From Bacteroides rodentium JCM 16496 (GTDB lineage: Bacteria; Bacteroidota; Bacteroidia; Bacteroidales; Bacteroidaceae): a DNA stretch of 64,000 bases. The notes under the pieces are model-generated. The model saw nothing but the letters and a program-made list of their open reading frames with translations, did no database searches and was not told the DNA's origin. Below, in pieces: positions 1-9,661 of the stretch; position 1 is the stretch's first letter; each line of letters opens with the position of its first letter. Position numbers and translations under genes: made by a program. The stretch is from the NCBI RefSeq assembly GCF_000614125.1, contig NZ_BAKJ01000005.1, positions 62,001 to 126,000 on the forward strand. Direction: 5' to 3'.

Positions 1-605
1 AATTGGTACTGACTCCGGGTGCCGACGGTATGAAAGGCGCCATAGCCCGTGCCGAAGAACTGAAAGCCGCCAACCCCGGCTCGCTGATTCTACAGCAATT
101 TGACAATCCTGCCAATCCGGCAATGCACGAGCGTACTACCGGACAGGAAATCTGGCGTGATACAGACGGTCGGGTGGATATTTTCGTGGCCGGTGTAGGG
201 ACGGGAGGCACAGTGAGTGGTGTGGGTGCAGCCTTGAAAGCCAATAACCCGAAGGTAAAGATTGTGGCTGTGGAGCCCGAAGATTCTCCCGTACTTTCCG
301 GTGGGAAGCCCGGTCCCCATAAAATACAAGGTATCGGTGCCGGATTTGTGCCGAAGAACTATAACAGTGCCGTAATAGACGAAGTTCTGCAGGTATCCAA
401 TGATGACGCCATACGTACGGGCCGCGAACTGGCGAAGTATGAGGGATTGCTGGTCGGCATCTCTTCGGGAGCTGCCGTTGCTGCAGCTACCCGCTTGGCA
501 CGGTTGCCCGAGAATGAAGGAAAGACGATTGTAGCGTTGCTGCCCGATACGGGAGAACGGTATCTTTCGACGCTGTTGTATGCGTTTGAGGAATATCCGT
601 TGTAA
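1..605 (+). CDS. cysK: Cysteine synthase A (O-acetylserine sulfhydrylase), 3' part
   Basis: C-terminal two thirds of a PLP-dependent cysteine synthase, which makes L-cysteine from O-acetylserine and sulfide in the cytoplasm. The frame is open at the window edge, so the start and the N-terminal lysine that binds PLP lie outside. Visible family motifs are PANP..H..TTG, the phosphate-cradle GTGGT loop, ISSGAA and the C-terminal [10 protein letters not shown]. Nothing looks damaged. CysK and CysM are hard to separate from this part, but the sequence reads as the CysK type. A stem-loop follows the stop codon and the next gene converges on it. Confidence 0.93.
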   Translation, partial: LVLTPGADGMKGAIARAEELKAANPGSLILQQFDNPANPAMHERTTGQEIWRDTDGRVDIFVAGVGTGGTVSGVGAALKANNPKVKIVAVEPEDSPVLSGGKPGPHKIQGIGAGFVPKNYNSAVIDEVLQVSNDDAIRTGRELAKYEGLLVGISSGAAVAAATRLARLPENEGKTIVALLPDTGERYLSTLLYAFEEYPL

Positions 606-617
606 AAGTAAATATTT

Positions 618-661
618 CTGCCGGTTATCCGCTCCATCAATGTGGAGCAGGTAATCGGCAG
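618..661. terminator. Stem-loop between convergent cysK and nim-like gene
   Basis: Two arms of 19 nt (starting CTGCCG and ending CGGCAG) pair with three mismatches around a short CAATG-type loop. The element lies 13 nt after the cysK stop and just before the stop of the convergent gene. AT-rich sequence flanks both sides, so it could serve both directions. There is no strong U-tract. Confidence 0.5.
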
Positions 662-668
662 ATGGTAT

Positions 669-1145
669 TTATAGTTCGCTGGGTCTTAACCCGAACGACC
701 GGCAACTCATTTTCTCTACTTTCACTGCCCATATCTTGACATTGCGTACGGCTGGTTCGGCATATTTGCAGTCATTTTCCGTATATTGCTTCATCAGCAT
801 GTCGAGTACGCGTCGCTTCTCTTCCATGTCTTCCACGAAGTGTACTTTCCCACGACAAATAACACTGCGCGACTTCATGCTGTAGCTGCATGCCACTTGC
901 CGGTGCATATAAACCAGCTCGTGTCCTTCGCAGAAGGTGATGCAAACTTGCGGGCACTTTGTTACCATCTCCACTTTACTGCCTTCCGGGCCGGAATGCA
1001 AGTATATTACTCCGTCTTGATAGGCAAAGTTCATGGGAACTGCATATGGGTTTCCTTCAAGGTCTGTGATGCCCACTATGCAGTATGGGCATTTACGGAT
1101 AATTTCCTCAATCTGTGTAGGGTCTGTAATAGTAATTGTCTTCAT
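669..1145 (-). CDS. Pyridoxamine 5'-phosphate oxidase-fold / NimA-like flavoprotein
   Basis: A protein of about 158 residues from the split-barrel flavin-binding family that includes nitroimidazole-resistance (Nim) proteins and PPOX-like enzymes. Typical parts are the N-terminal segment CPYCIVGITDLEGNPYAVPM, the strand VIYLHSGPEG and the S-RSVICRGKVHFVED block. The frame is open a little further to a TTG, but the ATG at 1145 gives the usual length. It lies downstream of rnr on the same strand, 71 bp away. Whether it reduces nitro-drugs cannot be told; most members are housekeeping flavoproteins of unknown substrate. Confidence 0.8.
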   Translation of the reverse strand: MKTITITDPTQIEEIIRKCPYCIVGITDLEGNPYAVPMNFAYQDGVIYLHSGPEGSKVEMVTKCPQVCITFCEGHELVYMHRQVACSYSMKSRSVICRGKVHFVEDMEEKRRVLDMLMKQYTENDCKYAEPAVRNVKIWAVKVEKMSCRSFGLRPSEL

Positions 1146-1216
1146 GTGCAAAGTCTCGCTCCCGGCCCCTTTCTTCCAGAGAGGGACCGGGGATGGTTTT
1201 AAATTATAGGGTTGTT

Positions 1217-3360
1217 CTATACCAGTGCAAAATCCAACTGCTTCTTTTCCAAGTTAGCACGTGCCACCTTAATGGTAATGGCATCTCCCAGACTATAAAT
1301 TTTATTTTTGCGGCGTCCGCGCAGGCAGTAGTTCTTTTCATCAAATTCGTAATAGTCATCGTCGAGGTCGCGGATGGGAATCATGCCTTCGCATTTGTTC
1401 TCATTCAACTCCACGTAGAGTCCCCATTCCGTTACGCCGGAGATGACGCCGTCGAAGGTCTGTCCCAGGCGTTCGGTCATGAATTCCACTTGCTTGTACT
1501 TGATGGAGGCGCGTTCCGCGTTGGAGGCTATCTGCTCCATGTTGCTGCTGTGCTCGCAGAGGGCTTCGTATTTCTGTTCGGACACGGTGCGGCCTCCCTG
1601 GTCCAAGTACTTGGTGAGCAGACGGTGCACCATCATATCCGGGTAGCGGCGGATGGGCGAGGTGAAGTGGGTGTAATAATCGAATGCCAAACCGTAGTGC
1701 CCCACGTTATGCACGGAGTAGCGTGCCTTCTGCATGGCGCGGATGGAGACGGTTTCAATCAAGTTCTCCTCCTTCTTGCCTTGGATGTCGTCCAGCAGGT
1801 GGTTGATGGACTTGGAGATGTCGGTCTTTGTGCCGCTGGTGCGCAACTTGTAGCCGAAGCGGGCGATGAACTGTGCCAGGTTGTCCAGCTTCTCCGGGTC
1901 GGGGAGGTCGTGAATACGGTATGGCAACACTTTGGCTTTCTTGCCTTTGGGCACGCGGCCTATCTTTTCGGCTACGGTGCGGTTGGCAAGCAACATGAAC
2001 TCCTCTATCAGCTTGTTGGCATCTTTCGACTCCTTGAAGTAGACGCTGACGGGTTTGCCCTTCTCGTCAATTTCGAACTTCACTTCGTAGCGGTCGAAGT
2101 TGATGGCTCCTGCCTTGAAGCGGTTCTCACGCAGTATTTTGGCAAGCTTATCCAGTTGGAGCACCTCTTCCTTGAAGTCTCCTTTGCCGGTTTCTATAAT
2201 CTCCTGGGCTTCTTCGTAGGTGAAGCGGCGATCGCTCTTGATGACGGTATGTACCACGCGTGAGTTCTTCACTTCGCCTTTTTCCGTCATTTCGAAGATG
2301 ACGGAGTAGGCCAACTTTTCTTCGTCGGGGCGAAGTGAACAGATGAAATTACACAACCGTTCGGGGAGCATTGGGATGGTGCGGTCCACGAGGTAGACGG
2401 ATGTGGCACGCTTCTCGGCTTCCTTGTCTATGATGCCGCCCTCCTTCACGTAGTGGGTCACGTCGGCAATGTGTACACCTACTTCCCAAAGTCCCCCTTT
2501 CAGTTTGCGGATGGAGAGAGCGTCGTCGAAGTCCTTGGCATCCTTGGGGTCGATGGTGAAGGTGGTCACACCCAGGAAGTCCTCACGTCGGGCTATTTCC
2601 TCGGCGGAGATTTCGGCGGGTATCTTGTCGGCGGCTTTCTCTACGGCAGCGGGGTAGACATAGGGCAGGCCGAATTCCGCCAGGATGGCGTGCATCTCGG
2701 TGGTATTGTCTCCTGCGCGCCCCAGGATGTCGATTACCTGGCCGATGGGGTTCTTGGCTTTGTCGGGCCATTCCACCACCTTTACGATGGCTTTGTCGCC
2801 CGTCTTGCCGCCTTTCAGTTTCTCTTTGGGGATGAAGATGTCGTTGGCAAGCGTACGGTTTTCCGTTACAAGGAAAGCGTATGACTTGGCAACTTCCAGG
2901 GTACCCACGAAGGTGTCGTTGGCACGTTCCAGTATCTCGATGACTTCTCCTTCGGCTTCGCGTCCGCGACGTTTGGCATAGAAGGCGATACGTACTTTAT
3001 CATTGTTCATGGCGTGTGCGAGTTGCGTTCGGCGATGAATATCGGGTCGCCTCCGCCTTCGGGGATGAAGGAGTTCTTGCCGTTGCTTTTGCGCTGGAAG
3101 GTTCCGGACATCTCTACGCCATGGGTGTTCAGCTTATATTTGTGTTTGTCCACTTCTGTGATGTAGTCGTCCATCGACAGTTCGGACAAGATGTCCATGC
3201 ACAGCATCTTCAGCGGATGTGTGGTGAGGCGGAGTTGTTCAAAGATGTATTTCAGGGAGAGTACTTCGTCTTGTTTTGTGTGGAAGAATTCCAGCAGTAC
3301 TTTGACGAGCTCTTTCTTCTTCATGCGTTTGCCGGCTTTCTTTTCTTTCTTTTTGGCCAT
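1217..3360 (-). CDS. rnr: Ribonuclease R (frameshifted in this sequence)
   Basis: Processive 3'-5' exoribonuclease of the RNB family that degrades structured RNA. The N-terminal lysine-rich start (MAKKKEKKAGKRMKKK), the cold-shock OB domains, the RNB catalytic block DPKDAKDFDDALS, the TSPIRRYPDMMVHRL motif and a C-terminal S1 domain are all present. The frame breaks at about 3019: the upstream part ends in AERNSHTP and stops, while the downstream part begins MNNDKV. Restoring one G (TCGCA to TCGGCA) gives an uninterrupted product of about 714 residues, normal for Bacteroidetes RNase R. The clean fit suggests a sequence error rather than a real pseudogene. The RNB domain alone (3010 to 1217) is intact. 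Confidence 0.92.
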
Positions 3361-3387
3361 AATGTATAGGGTTAAGTTGTTGTAGGG

Positions 3388-3555
3388 TTCACCACAGAGG
3401 ACACAGAGGCGCACAAAGTTTTTCTTTCTTCCTTGTGGATTCTAAGAGCTTTATCTCAGACAGAAGGACAAAAGAAACAAAAGAGAAAAATATGTTCTTA
3501 TGTTCTTCTGTCTCCATATAAAAACTCTGTGCGCCTCTGTGTCCTCTGTGGTGAA
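3388..3555. repeat. Long inverted repeat (34-bp arms) in the rnr/CDF intergenic region
   Basis: Arms at 3388-3421 and 3522-3555 are reverse complements with one mismatch; the core is CACAGAGGACACAGAGG. A second inner pair (3457-3470 with 3501-3514, 12 of 14 matching) extends the cruciform. It fills most of the 359-bp gap between divergent genes, so it is not a simple terminator. The TCTGTGT/TCTGTGG wording resembles the other hairpin repeats at 22902-22974 and 42724-42858. Confidence 0.8.
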
Positions 3556-3670
3556 GAACTCTTTTGCAAAGTAAACAAATAAATACGTTCCTTCGTTCAC
3601 TCAGACTTCAAAATATTATCATTCTATTGAAAATAATGAAGGAACGACAGCTTGTAATGGATTTATGTAC

Positions 3671-3678
3671 TATATTTG
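3671..3678 (+). promoter_or_regulatory. Bacteroides -7 box (TATATTTG) for the cation-efflux gene
   Basis: TATATTTG matches the Bacteroides sigma-ABfr -7 consensus TAnnTTTG. It places the transcription start near 3685, after the first in-frame ATGs of the open frame that begins at 3564. Translation should therefore start at 3720 or 3726. No clear -33 TTTG is seen. Confidence 0.55.
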
Positions 3679-3719
3679 CACAAAAAGTGAAGATAGGCTG
3701 TACCTTAGACGAAAAGCAG

Positions 3720-4658
3720 ATGGAAATGCAAACTCTGGATAAAAAAGCAGATGCCACACGGGAAAAAGACATTTACCGGGTGACGGTTGTGGGAAGTGTG
3801 GTAAACTTTCTCTTGCTTGTCTTCAAATTCTTTGCAGGTATTGTAGGCCACAGTGCCGCCATGTTGGCGGATGCGGTACATTCTTTGTCGGATTTCATTA
3901 CAGATATTATTGTCATTGTTTTTGTGCGTATTTCGGCAAAGCCCGAAGATGAAGGACACGATTACGGTCATGGCAAGTACGAGACGCTGGCAACTGCCAT
4001 TATCGGTATTTTTCTGTTGTTTGTGGGATTCGGCATTTTCTGGAACGGGGCTTCCTCCATTTACCGTTTCCTGCAAGGCGGCTCTCTGCAGGAACCCGGT
4101 ATACTGGCACTGGTGGCTGCATTGGTATCCATCGTTTTCAAGGAAGTGCTTTATCAATATACCGTATTCAAGGGCAGGAAGTTGAATTCGCAGGCGGTTG
4201 TTGCCAATGCCTGGCATCACCGGAGTGATGCACTTTCGTCCATAGGCACGGCAGCGGGTATAGGTGGCGCCATTCTTTTGGGTGACCATTGGCGGGTGCT
4301 GGACCCGGTGGCAGCGGTTATTGTCAGCTTCTTCATTATGAAGGTGGCCGTGCAGTTGTTGGTACCGTGTGTAGACGAACTGTTGGAGAAATCATTGCCT
4401 GCCGAGGTGGAGGATGAGATACTGAAGACGATTCTCTCTTTTCCCGGTATCAGCTCGCCGCATCACCTTCGTACGCGCCGCATCGGCAGTTATTGTGCCA
4501 TCGAGGTGCATGTGCGTATGAATGGCAGCATCTCGCTGGAGGAAGCCCACGAGACGGCAACGGCGGTGGAGAACAAGTTGAAAAGGCAGTTCGGCAAAGG
4601 AACGCTGGTCAGCATCCATGTGGAGCCGGTGAAGAAGAGTAACGAGGCGACAGAGTAA
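3720..4658 (+). CDS. Cation diffusion facilitator (CDF) metal efflux transporter
   Basis: Inner-membrane divalent-cation/proton antiporter of the CDF (ZitB/FieF) family. About five to six hydrophobic segments precede a cytoplasmic C-terminal domain of about 85 residues starting near DELLEKSLPAEVEDE. The metal-site motifs are visible: ADAVHSLSDFITD in the second helix region and WHHRSDALSS in the fifth, both HxxxD-type. A histidine-rich piece (GHDYGHGKYE) lies between them. The start at 3720 (or 3726, MQTLDKK) is chosen because a -7 promoter box lies inside the longer open frame. The metal (Zn, Fe, Mn or Co) cannot be told from sequence. Confidence 0.88.
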   Translation: MEMQTLDKKADATREKDIYRVTVVGSVVNFLLLVFKFFAGIVGHSAAMLADAVHSLSDFITDIIVIVFVRISAKPEDEGHDYGHGKYETLATAIIGIFLLFVGFGIFWNGASSIYRFLQGGSLQEPGILALVAALVSIVFKEVLYQYTVFKGRKLNSQAVVANAWHHRSDALSSIGTAAGIGGAILLGDHWRVLDPVAAVIVSFFIMKVAVQLLVPCVDELLEKSLPAEVEDEILKTILSFPGISSPHHLRTRRIGSYCAIEVHVRMNGSISLEEAHETATAVENKLKRQFGKGTLVSIHVEPVKKSNEATE

Positions 4659-4719
4659 CACAAGGAGCGTCAAGGTGACGGACCGGATGAAAAGTAATTA
4701 GTAATTTGTAACTGAAGAA

Positions 4720-5726
4720 GTGGAATCGATTTTAATTACAGGAGCAAGCGGATTTATCGGAAGTTTCATCGTGGAGGAGGCGTTGAAGCGTAAGTTCGGT
4801 GTGTGGGCGGGTGTACGTTCGTCCAGCAGCCGCGAGTATCTGCGTGACCGCAAGATACATTTCCTCGAACTGGACTTTGCGCACCCCAATGAACTGAGGG
4901 CACAGCTCTCGGGACATAAAGGGACCTACAATAAGTTTGATTATATTGTCCATTGTGCCGGTGTGACGAAGTGTGTGGACAAGAACGAATTCGATTTGGT
5001 GAATTATCTGCAGACCAAATACTTCATTGATACACTGAGGGAGCTGAACATGATTCCCAAGCAGTTTATCTTCATCAGTACGCTGAGTGTGTTCGGCCCG
5101 GTACGCGAGAGGACCTACGACCCGATTATGGAGAGTGACCCTCCTTCACCCAATACCGCCTACGGACTCAGTAAACTGAAAACAGAACTTTATTTGCAGA
5201 GTATTCCGGGTTTCCCCTACGTCATCTACCGGCCGACGGGTGTATACGGGCCGCGTGAGAAGGATTATTATCTTATGGCAAAGTCCATCCGGCAGCATAC
5301 GGACTTTTCTGTGGCTTCCGCCGCCAGGACTTGACGTTTGTATATGTAAAGGATATCGTGCAGGCCGTCTTCCTCGGGATAGAGAAGCAGGTGTCCCGCC
5401 GCGCCTATTTCCTGGCTGACGGGAAGGTGTATAGCAGCCGTGCTTTTTCCGATTTGATAAGGAAAGAATTGGGCAATCCGTTTGTTATTCGCCTGAGATG
5501 TCCGTTAATTGTATTGAAAGTCGTATCTTTGCTCGCTGAATTCTGGGCGAAGCGGCAGAACAAGACCAGTACGCTCAATTCGGACAAGTATAGAATAATG
5601 AAACAACGCAACTGGCAGTGTGACATCACACCGGTCGTCGAGGAACTGGGCTTCAGTCCTGAGTACGACCTGGAACGGGGTGTAAAGGAAACCATTGCCT
5701 GGTATAAGGATAAGGGATGGCTTTAG
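4720..5726 (+). CDS. NAD-dependent epimerase/dehydratase (extended SDR), frameshifted
   Basis: Extended short-chain dehydrogenase with the N-terminal GASGFIGS nucleotide-binding loop (GxxGxxG), the HCAGVTK strand, STLSVFGP, and the catalytic YGLSK (YxxxK). It starts at a GTG. The frame breaks near 5313 in FSVASAART; adding one G (GTGGC to GTGGGC) restores FSVGFRRQDLTFVYVKDI and a product of about 335 residues. The stop overlaps the next gene, an Aur1-like PAP2 membrane protein, by 10 bp, so the two are probably co-transcribed. Bacterial sphingolipid 3-keto reductases belong to this family, so a lipid role is possible. That is inference from family and neighbour only. Confidence 0.8.
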
Positions 5727-6682
5727 ATTTATTTAAAAGGGTAGAAACCCGTAAGGGGCTTTTTGCGGTAGAGAAGATTACGCTGATATACAATTTGCTG
5801 ACTTCCATTCTCATTCTGTTTCTTTTTCAGGAAATGGATCATCCGGTGCAGATGCTTGCAGACCGTGTTGTCATTGCGGGTATGACGTTCCTGCTGATGT
5901 ATCTTTACCGGCTGGCACCCTGCAAGTTCTCTGCCTTTGTGCGCATAGCCATCCAGATGTCACTGCTCTCCTATTGGTATCCCGACACCTTTGAGTTCAA
6001 CCGGATATTCCCCAATCTCGACCACGTGTTCGCGTCGGTGGAGCAATGGATGTTTGGCGGACAGCCTGCTGTGTGGTTCTGTGAAAGGTTTCCGCAGATG
6101 TGGGTGAGCGAGCCGTTCAATATGGGATACTTCTTCTATTATCCGATGATTCTGCTGGTGGTGGTGTGGTATTTCCTTTATCGTTTCGACCTTTTCGAGA
6201 AGGTCTCGTTCGTCATCGTCACCGCTTTCTTCATCTATTACCTTATTTATATCTTCGTTCCCGTTGCCGGGCCGCAGTTCTACTTCCCCGCCATTGGAAG
6301 CGACCATGTGGCGCAAGGTATCTTCCCGTCCATCGGTGACTATTTCCATCACCATCAGGAACTTCTTCCCGGTCCGGGCTATGAGCACGGCTTCTTCTAC
6401 AACCTGGTGGAGAGTTCCCAGCAGGTGGGTGAGCGTCCCACGGCTGCTTTTCCCAGTTCGCACGTCGGAATGTCTACGGTACTGATGATTATGGCATGGC
6501 GTGGCAGCAAGCGTCTGTTTGCCTGCTTGTTTCCTTTCTATCTGCTGCTGTGCGGGGCTACGGTCTATATCCAGGCACATTACCTGATAGACTCTATCGT
6601 GGGTTTCGTATCGGCTTTCGGCATTTATATCCTGGCCACGTGGATGTTCAAGCGATGGTTTGCGCAGCCGATGTTCCGCTGA
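5717..6682 (+). CDS. PAP2 superfamily membrane protein, Aur1/inositolphosphotransferase-like
   Basis: Polytopic membrane protein of 321 residues with several hydrophobic helices. The C-terminal half carries the PAP2 phosphotransferase motifs FPSSHVGMS and AHYLIDSIVG, which supply the two histidines and the aspartate of the catalytic triad. This arrangement (PAP2_3) is that of Aur1-type inositol-phosphorylceramide synthases, which move a phospho-head-group onto ceramide. The classical arginine motif of soluble PAP2 enzymes is not evident. It overlaps the upstream epimerase by 10 bp. A lipid phosphotransferase role in the membrane is likely; the exact head group is unknown. Confidence 0.75.
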   Translation: MALDLFKRVETRKGLFAVEKITLIYNLLTSILILFLFQEMDHPVQMLADRVVIAGMTFLLMYLYRLAPCKFSAFVRIAIQMSLLSYWYPDTFEFNRIFPNLDHVFASVEQWMFGGQPAVWFCERFPQMWVSEPFNMGYFFYYPMILLVVVWYFLYRFDLFEKVSFVIVTAFFIYYLIYIFVPVAGPQFYFPAIGSDHVAQGIFPSIGDYFHHHQELLPGPGYEHGFFYNLVESSQQVGERPTAAFPSSHVGMSTVLMIMAWRGSKRLFACLFPFYLLLCGATVYIQAHYLIDSIVGFVSAFGIYILATWMFKRWFAQPMFR

Positions 6683-6685
6683 CGG

Positions 6686-7993
6686 TTATAAGGTTTCGTC
6701 CAGCATCCATCGCCATACGGGAAGCACCTGGATGGTGTAGTTATCATTTTTTATTTCTTCTTCTTCTTCCAGCGTGAGGATGAGCAGATTGTGGCATCCG
6801 GTGGCACGTGCGGCTTCAAGAATGCCTTCTATCTCGCGTGTACGTGTATCTTCATCGTGGAGAGAGTACGTGACTTGCAACAGGCGGATTACCTCTCCGC
6901 GTGAGGTCTGTACAAAATCACATTCTTTCTTGTTCTGATAATAGTGCAGACCTGCTTCGGCCGACAGGTTTCTGCGTAGATGCAGGTAGACGGCATTTTC
7001 CAATAGCTTTCCGTTATCTTCGCTTTGGGGATGGAGCAGGATGGAACGTAGTCCGTTGTCTATGCAATAATACTTTTTATCCCCGTTGTTTTCTTTGACA
7101 AGTGAGGGAGAGTATTTGGTCAGGGAGAAGAACAGGTAGATGGATTCTGTTTGTACTATCACATCGTATAGGGTGTTTTTGCCTATGCTGACTCCTTGGG
7201 ATTTCAGTTCGTTGTAAATGCGGTTGATGGAAGTGGGTTTCGTCAGATTGCTCATTACCCGTTTGATAAAGTAACGTACAGGTTCCGGATTCTTTATCTC
7301 ATACCGTTCCACCAGGTCTTTGTAAAGCATCACAAAGAAGTACTCCTGCAAAATACGTTCTTTTAGCAGAGGGGTACCGAGAACCACTTCGGGGAAGGCG
7401 CCTTGATGAAGGAATTCCTTAAAGGCATTGAGGATACGTGCCCGATTTTCGGGGAGATAGTATTGGGTGTCGATGTTCTTGAACAGGCAATATTCCTTGA
7501 AGGAAAGCGGAAACTCCTCGTATTGCAGGGTTCGTCCCCTTAGAGAGGTGGAGAGTTCGGACGAAAGCATGCGTGAGTTACTGCCGGTGAGGAAGATGTG
7601 CCTGCATTCTTGCTCGTAAACTCTGCGTACGAATTGCTCCCAGTCATCTGCCATCTGTATCTCGTCAAAAAAGATATAGGCGTCTTTTAGGGGGATGTCG
7701 GGGTATAGTTCGCGGTAGGCTTGCAATATTTCATCCAAGTTGTCGGCGTTGAATTGCAGGCGCTCGTCATCGAAGTTCAAGAATAGAATCTGTTCCTTGC
7801 GGATGTTGCTTTGTGTGAGCAGTTGGTTGATGACCAGCAGAAAAAGAGAGGATTTGCCGCAACGGCGTACGCCGGGCACGGTGATTATCTTTCCGCTGTC
7901 TGTGGGCAATACTAATGTACGCGGATAAACTTCTGCCGGAAGTGAATGCTGAAAGTTTACGATGAGCTGTTTGAGTAGTTCTTTCTTTTTCAT
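6686..7993 (-). CDS. AAA ATPase with DUF4143 (AAA_14 family)
   Basis: Protein of about 435 residues with Walker A (GVRRCGKSS) and Walker B (AYIFFDEIQ) near the N-terminus, a TGSNS sensor and the arginine-containing LRGRTLQYEEFPLSF segment. The C-terminal DUF4143 region is nuclease-like (NKKECDFV). Such proteins are common, often strain-variable and of unknown function. The open frame starts at 8068, but the ATG at 7993 (MKKKELLKQL) is preferred because it gives the usual family N-terminus. It converges on the PAP2 gene with only 3 bp between stops. An uncharacterised accessory gene. Confidence 0.8.
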   Translation of the reverse strand: MKKKELLKQLIVNFQHSLPAEVYPRTLVLPTDSGKIITVPGVRRCGKSSLFLLVINQLLTQSNIRKEQILFLNFDDERLQFNADNLDEILQAYRELYPDIPLKDAYIFFDEIQMADDWEQFVRRVYEQECRHIFLTGSNSRMLSSELSTSLRGRTLQYEEFPLSFKEYCLFKNIDTQYYLPENRARILNAFKEFLHQGAFPEVVLGTPLLKERILQEYFFVMLYKDLVERYEIKNPEPVRYFIKRVMSNLTKPTSINRIYNELKSQGVSIGKNTLYDVIVQTESIYLFFSLTKYSPSLVKENNGDKKYYCIDNGLRSILLHPQSEDNGKLLENAVYLHLRRNLSAEAGLHYYQNKKECDFVQTSRGEVIRLLQVTYSLHDEDTRTREIEGILEAARATGCHNLLILTLEEEEEIKNDNYTIQVLPVWRWMLDETL

Positions 7994-8489
7994 AAAGACA
8001 TATTTACGGGATTCTTTCTTTCTTGGAAAGACAAATATAGTGATTTGTTTCTTTCTGCCAAAGAACAATGGCTTTTTCTTCGTGGTTGTTTATTGCCAGG
8101 GTTTTGTCTCTATATTGGCAAGGGTGTGGCAATGGATTGGCAAAACTGAAGAAGTTTGAAAGTAGGTTGAATGCGGGAGAATACGCATGCGCTTCGGTTT
8201 ATCTGTACGATGGGGATTTGCCTTCATTCTCCTTTTTTGTAATGAGTTGAGGGAGAAAAATCCGAATCTTCTGTTCTACTATAATTTGCCTTATTAATGG
8301 AGTGGTGCACCTTAAGTTTATGCAACTTCATTACTATACAGAAAATCTGAATTTTTCTTGAGAAGATAAATATAGGGATTCTTTTTCGTCAAAGAAATAA
8401 CGGATAGCCTTCTAATTAGGTTAAAGTATGCGTTTTGCAATCCTTACAAATGAGGGACTGAAAATAGGGGGATTGTAAAGTGTTCCTAT
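7994..8489. other. Intergenic region upstream of the DUF4143 ATPase
   Basis: No convincing gene is seen. A 60-codon open frame at 8068-8250 has no family resemblance. Its 3' part (8205-8222, around GATGGGGATTTGCC) closely resembles 58196-58213, another stretch upstream of a minus-strand accessory gene. Confidence 0.5.
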
Positions 8490-8577
8490 CTCCCTCACTG
8501 ACTGAGGGGGCTTAGTCGTATACAGAGATAGCCTTAGTCGTATATTGAGGTAGCCTCAGTCGTATACTGAGTCTACC
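8490..8577. repeat. Tandem array of 22-bp dyad repeats (array 1)
   Basis: Units start at 8512, 8534 and 8556, exactly 22 bp apart, each carrying the core T(C/T)AGTCGTATA followed by C/T-(A/T)GA. A degenerate unit (TCACTGACTGAGG) precedes at 8490. The best unit has arms TCAGT and ACTGA around CGTAT. The same core recurs in array 2 at 48341. It lies 84 bp beyond the dus stop. A G/C stem (TACCCCCT with AGGGGGGTA) follows at about 8574-8607. Confidence 0.85.
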
Positions 8578-8661
8578 CCCTTTCAGAAGTTATTCTGGAG
8601 GGGGGTAGGAGAGTGATTGGTCAATGACACATATTGTCGGTAAAAATAAGTGATAATCCGG

Positions 8662-9641
8662 CTATGGCAGCAACGGCTCTATCTCTTCGAAGATGCGGTA
8701 CAGTTCCTCCTTCGTCTCTGCCCGCAGCATGGCTATGCGCGTGTCGCGGAAATTGGGAATCCCTTTGAAGAGCGGGCTTGCTGCCAGGTGGCGGCGCACG
8801 TGCAGTATGCCCCGTCGTTCATCCAGCAGGTTGACGCTGTCTTCCACTTCCTGGCGGAGTACGTTCAGCCGCCATTCGGAACTCAGCGGAGGGAGTTCTT
8901 CGCCCGTCTCCAAATAATGCTTCACTTCCTTAAAGAACCACGGGCGGCCGAAGCTGGCACGGCCTATCATGATGGCGTCCACACCGTAGAGGTCAAAGCA
9001 TTCTTTGGCCCGTTGGGGAGTGGTGATATCACCGTTGCCGATGATGGGAATGTGCATGCGTGGGTTCTTTTTCACCTCGCCGATAAGTGTCCAGTCCGCC
9101 TCGCCGGTATACATCTGGGCGCGGGTACGGCCGTGGATGGTGAGGGCGGCAATGCCGCAGTCCTGCAACTGCTCGGCAAGGTCTACGATGATTTTACTGT
9201 TGGCATCCCAGCCAGGCGGGTCTTCACGGTGACGGGAATCTTTACGGCATCTACCACGGCACGAGTGATTTCCAGCATCAGCGGAATGTTCTGTAGCATA
9301 CCGGCACCGGCACCCTTGCCGGCAACGCGCTTCACGGGGCAGCCGAAGTTGATGTCCAGCGTGTCCGGATGTGCCTGCTCCACAATGCGGGCGGCTTCTA
9401 CCATGGTGGCGGTGTCCCGTCCGTATATCTGTATGGCTACGGGCCGCTCTTCATCGCTGATGTTCAGTTTCTGCTGGGTCTTGCCTACGGAGCGTATCAA
9501 GGCATCGGCAGAAACGAACTCGGTATATACCATGTCTGCTCCGAAGTGCTTGCACATCAGGCGGAAAGCAGGATCGGTAACATCCTCCATCGGGGCGAGG
9601 AATACGGGGCGTGGACCCAGGTCTATATCTTTAATCTTCAT
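8662..9641 (-). CDS. dus: tRNA-dihydrouridine synthase (DusB-like), frameshifted
   Basis: FMN-dependent enzyme that reduces uridine to dihydrouridine in tRNA. N-terminal motifs LAPMEDVTDPAFR and YTEFVSADAL, the catalytic-loop region INFGCPVKRVAGKGAGAGM, and downstream HGRTRAQMYTGEADW and IIGNGDI are all classical. The frame breaks near 9212: KTRLAGMPTVKSS stops, while the second part resumes at LQDCGIAALTIHGR. Restoring one G (CTGGCTGG to CTGGGCTGG) gives KTRLGWDANSK and a 326-residue protein. It is divergent from the U32 gene. Confidence 0.92.
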
Positions 9642-9661
9642 AATCTAAGCGGATTTGTCCG

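Noticed and set aside
1136..2263. 375-codon open frame antisense to rnr
   Set aside because: Antisense of the RNB domain; no domain features.
3007..3360. Programmed frameshift or separate N-terminal gene in rnr
   Set aside because: No slippery sequence; the same lost-G pattern occurs in 17 other genes, so an error is simpler.
3564..3719. Longer N-terminus for the CDF transporter
   Set aside because: A -7 promoter box at 3671-3678 lies inside it, and the extra residues do not belong to the family.
8490..8577. CRISPR array at the 22-bp repeats
   Set aside because: Repeats are contiguous at 22-bp period without unique spacers, and no cas genes are present.
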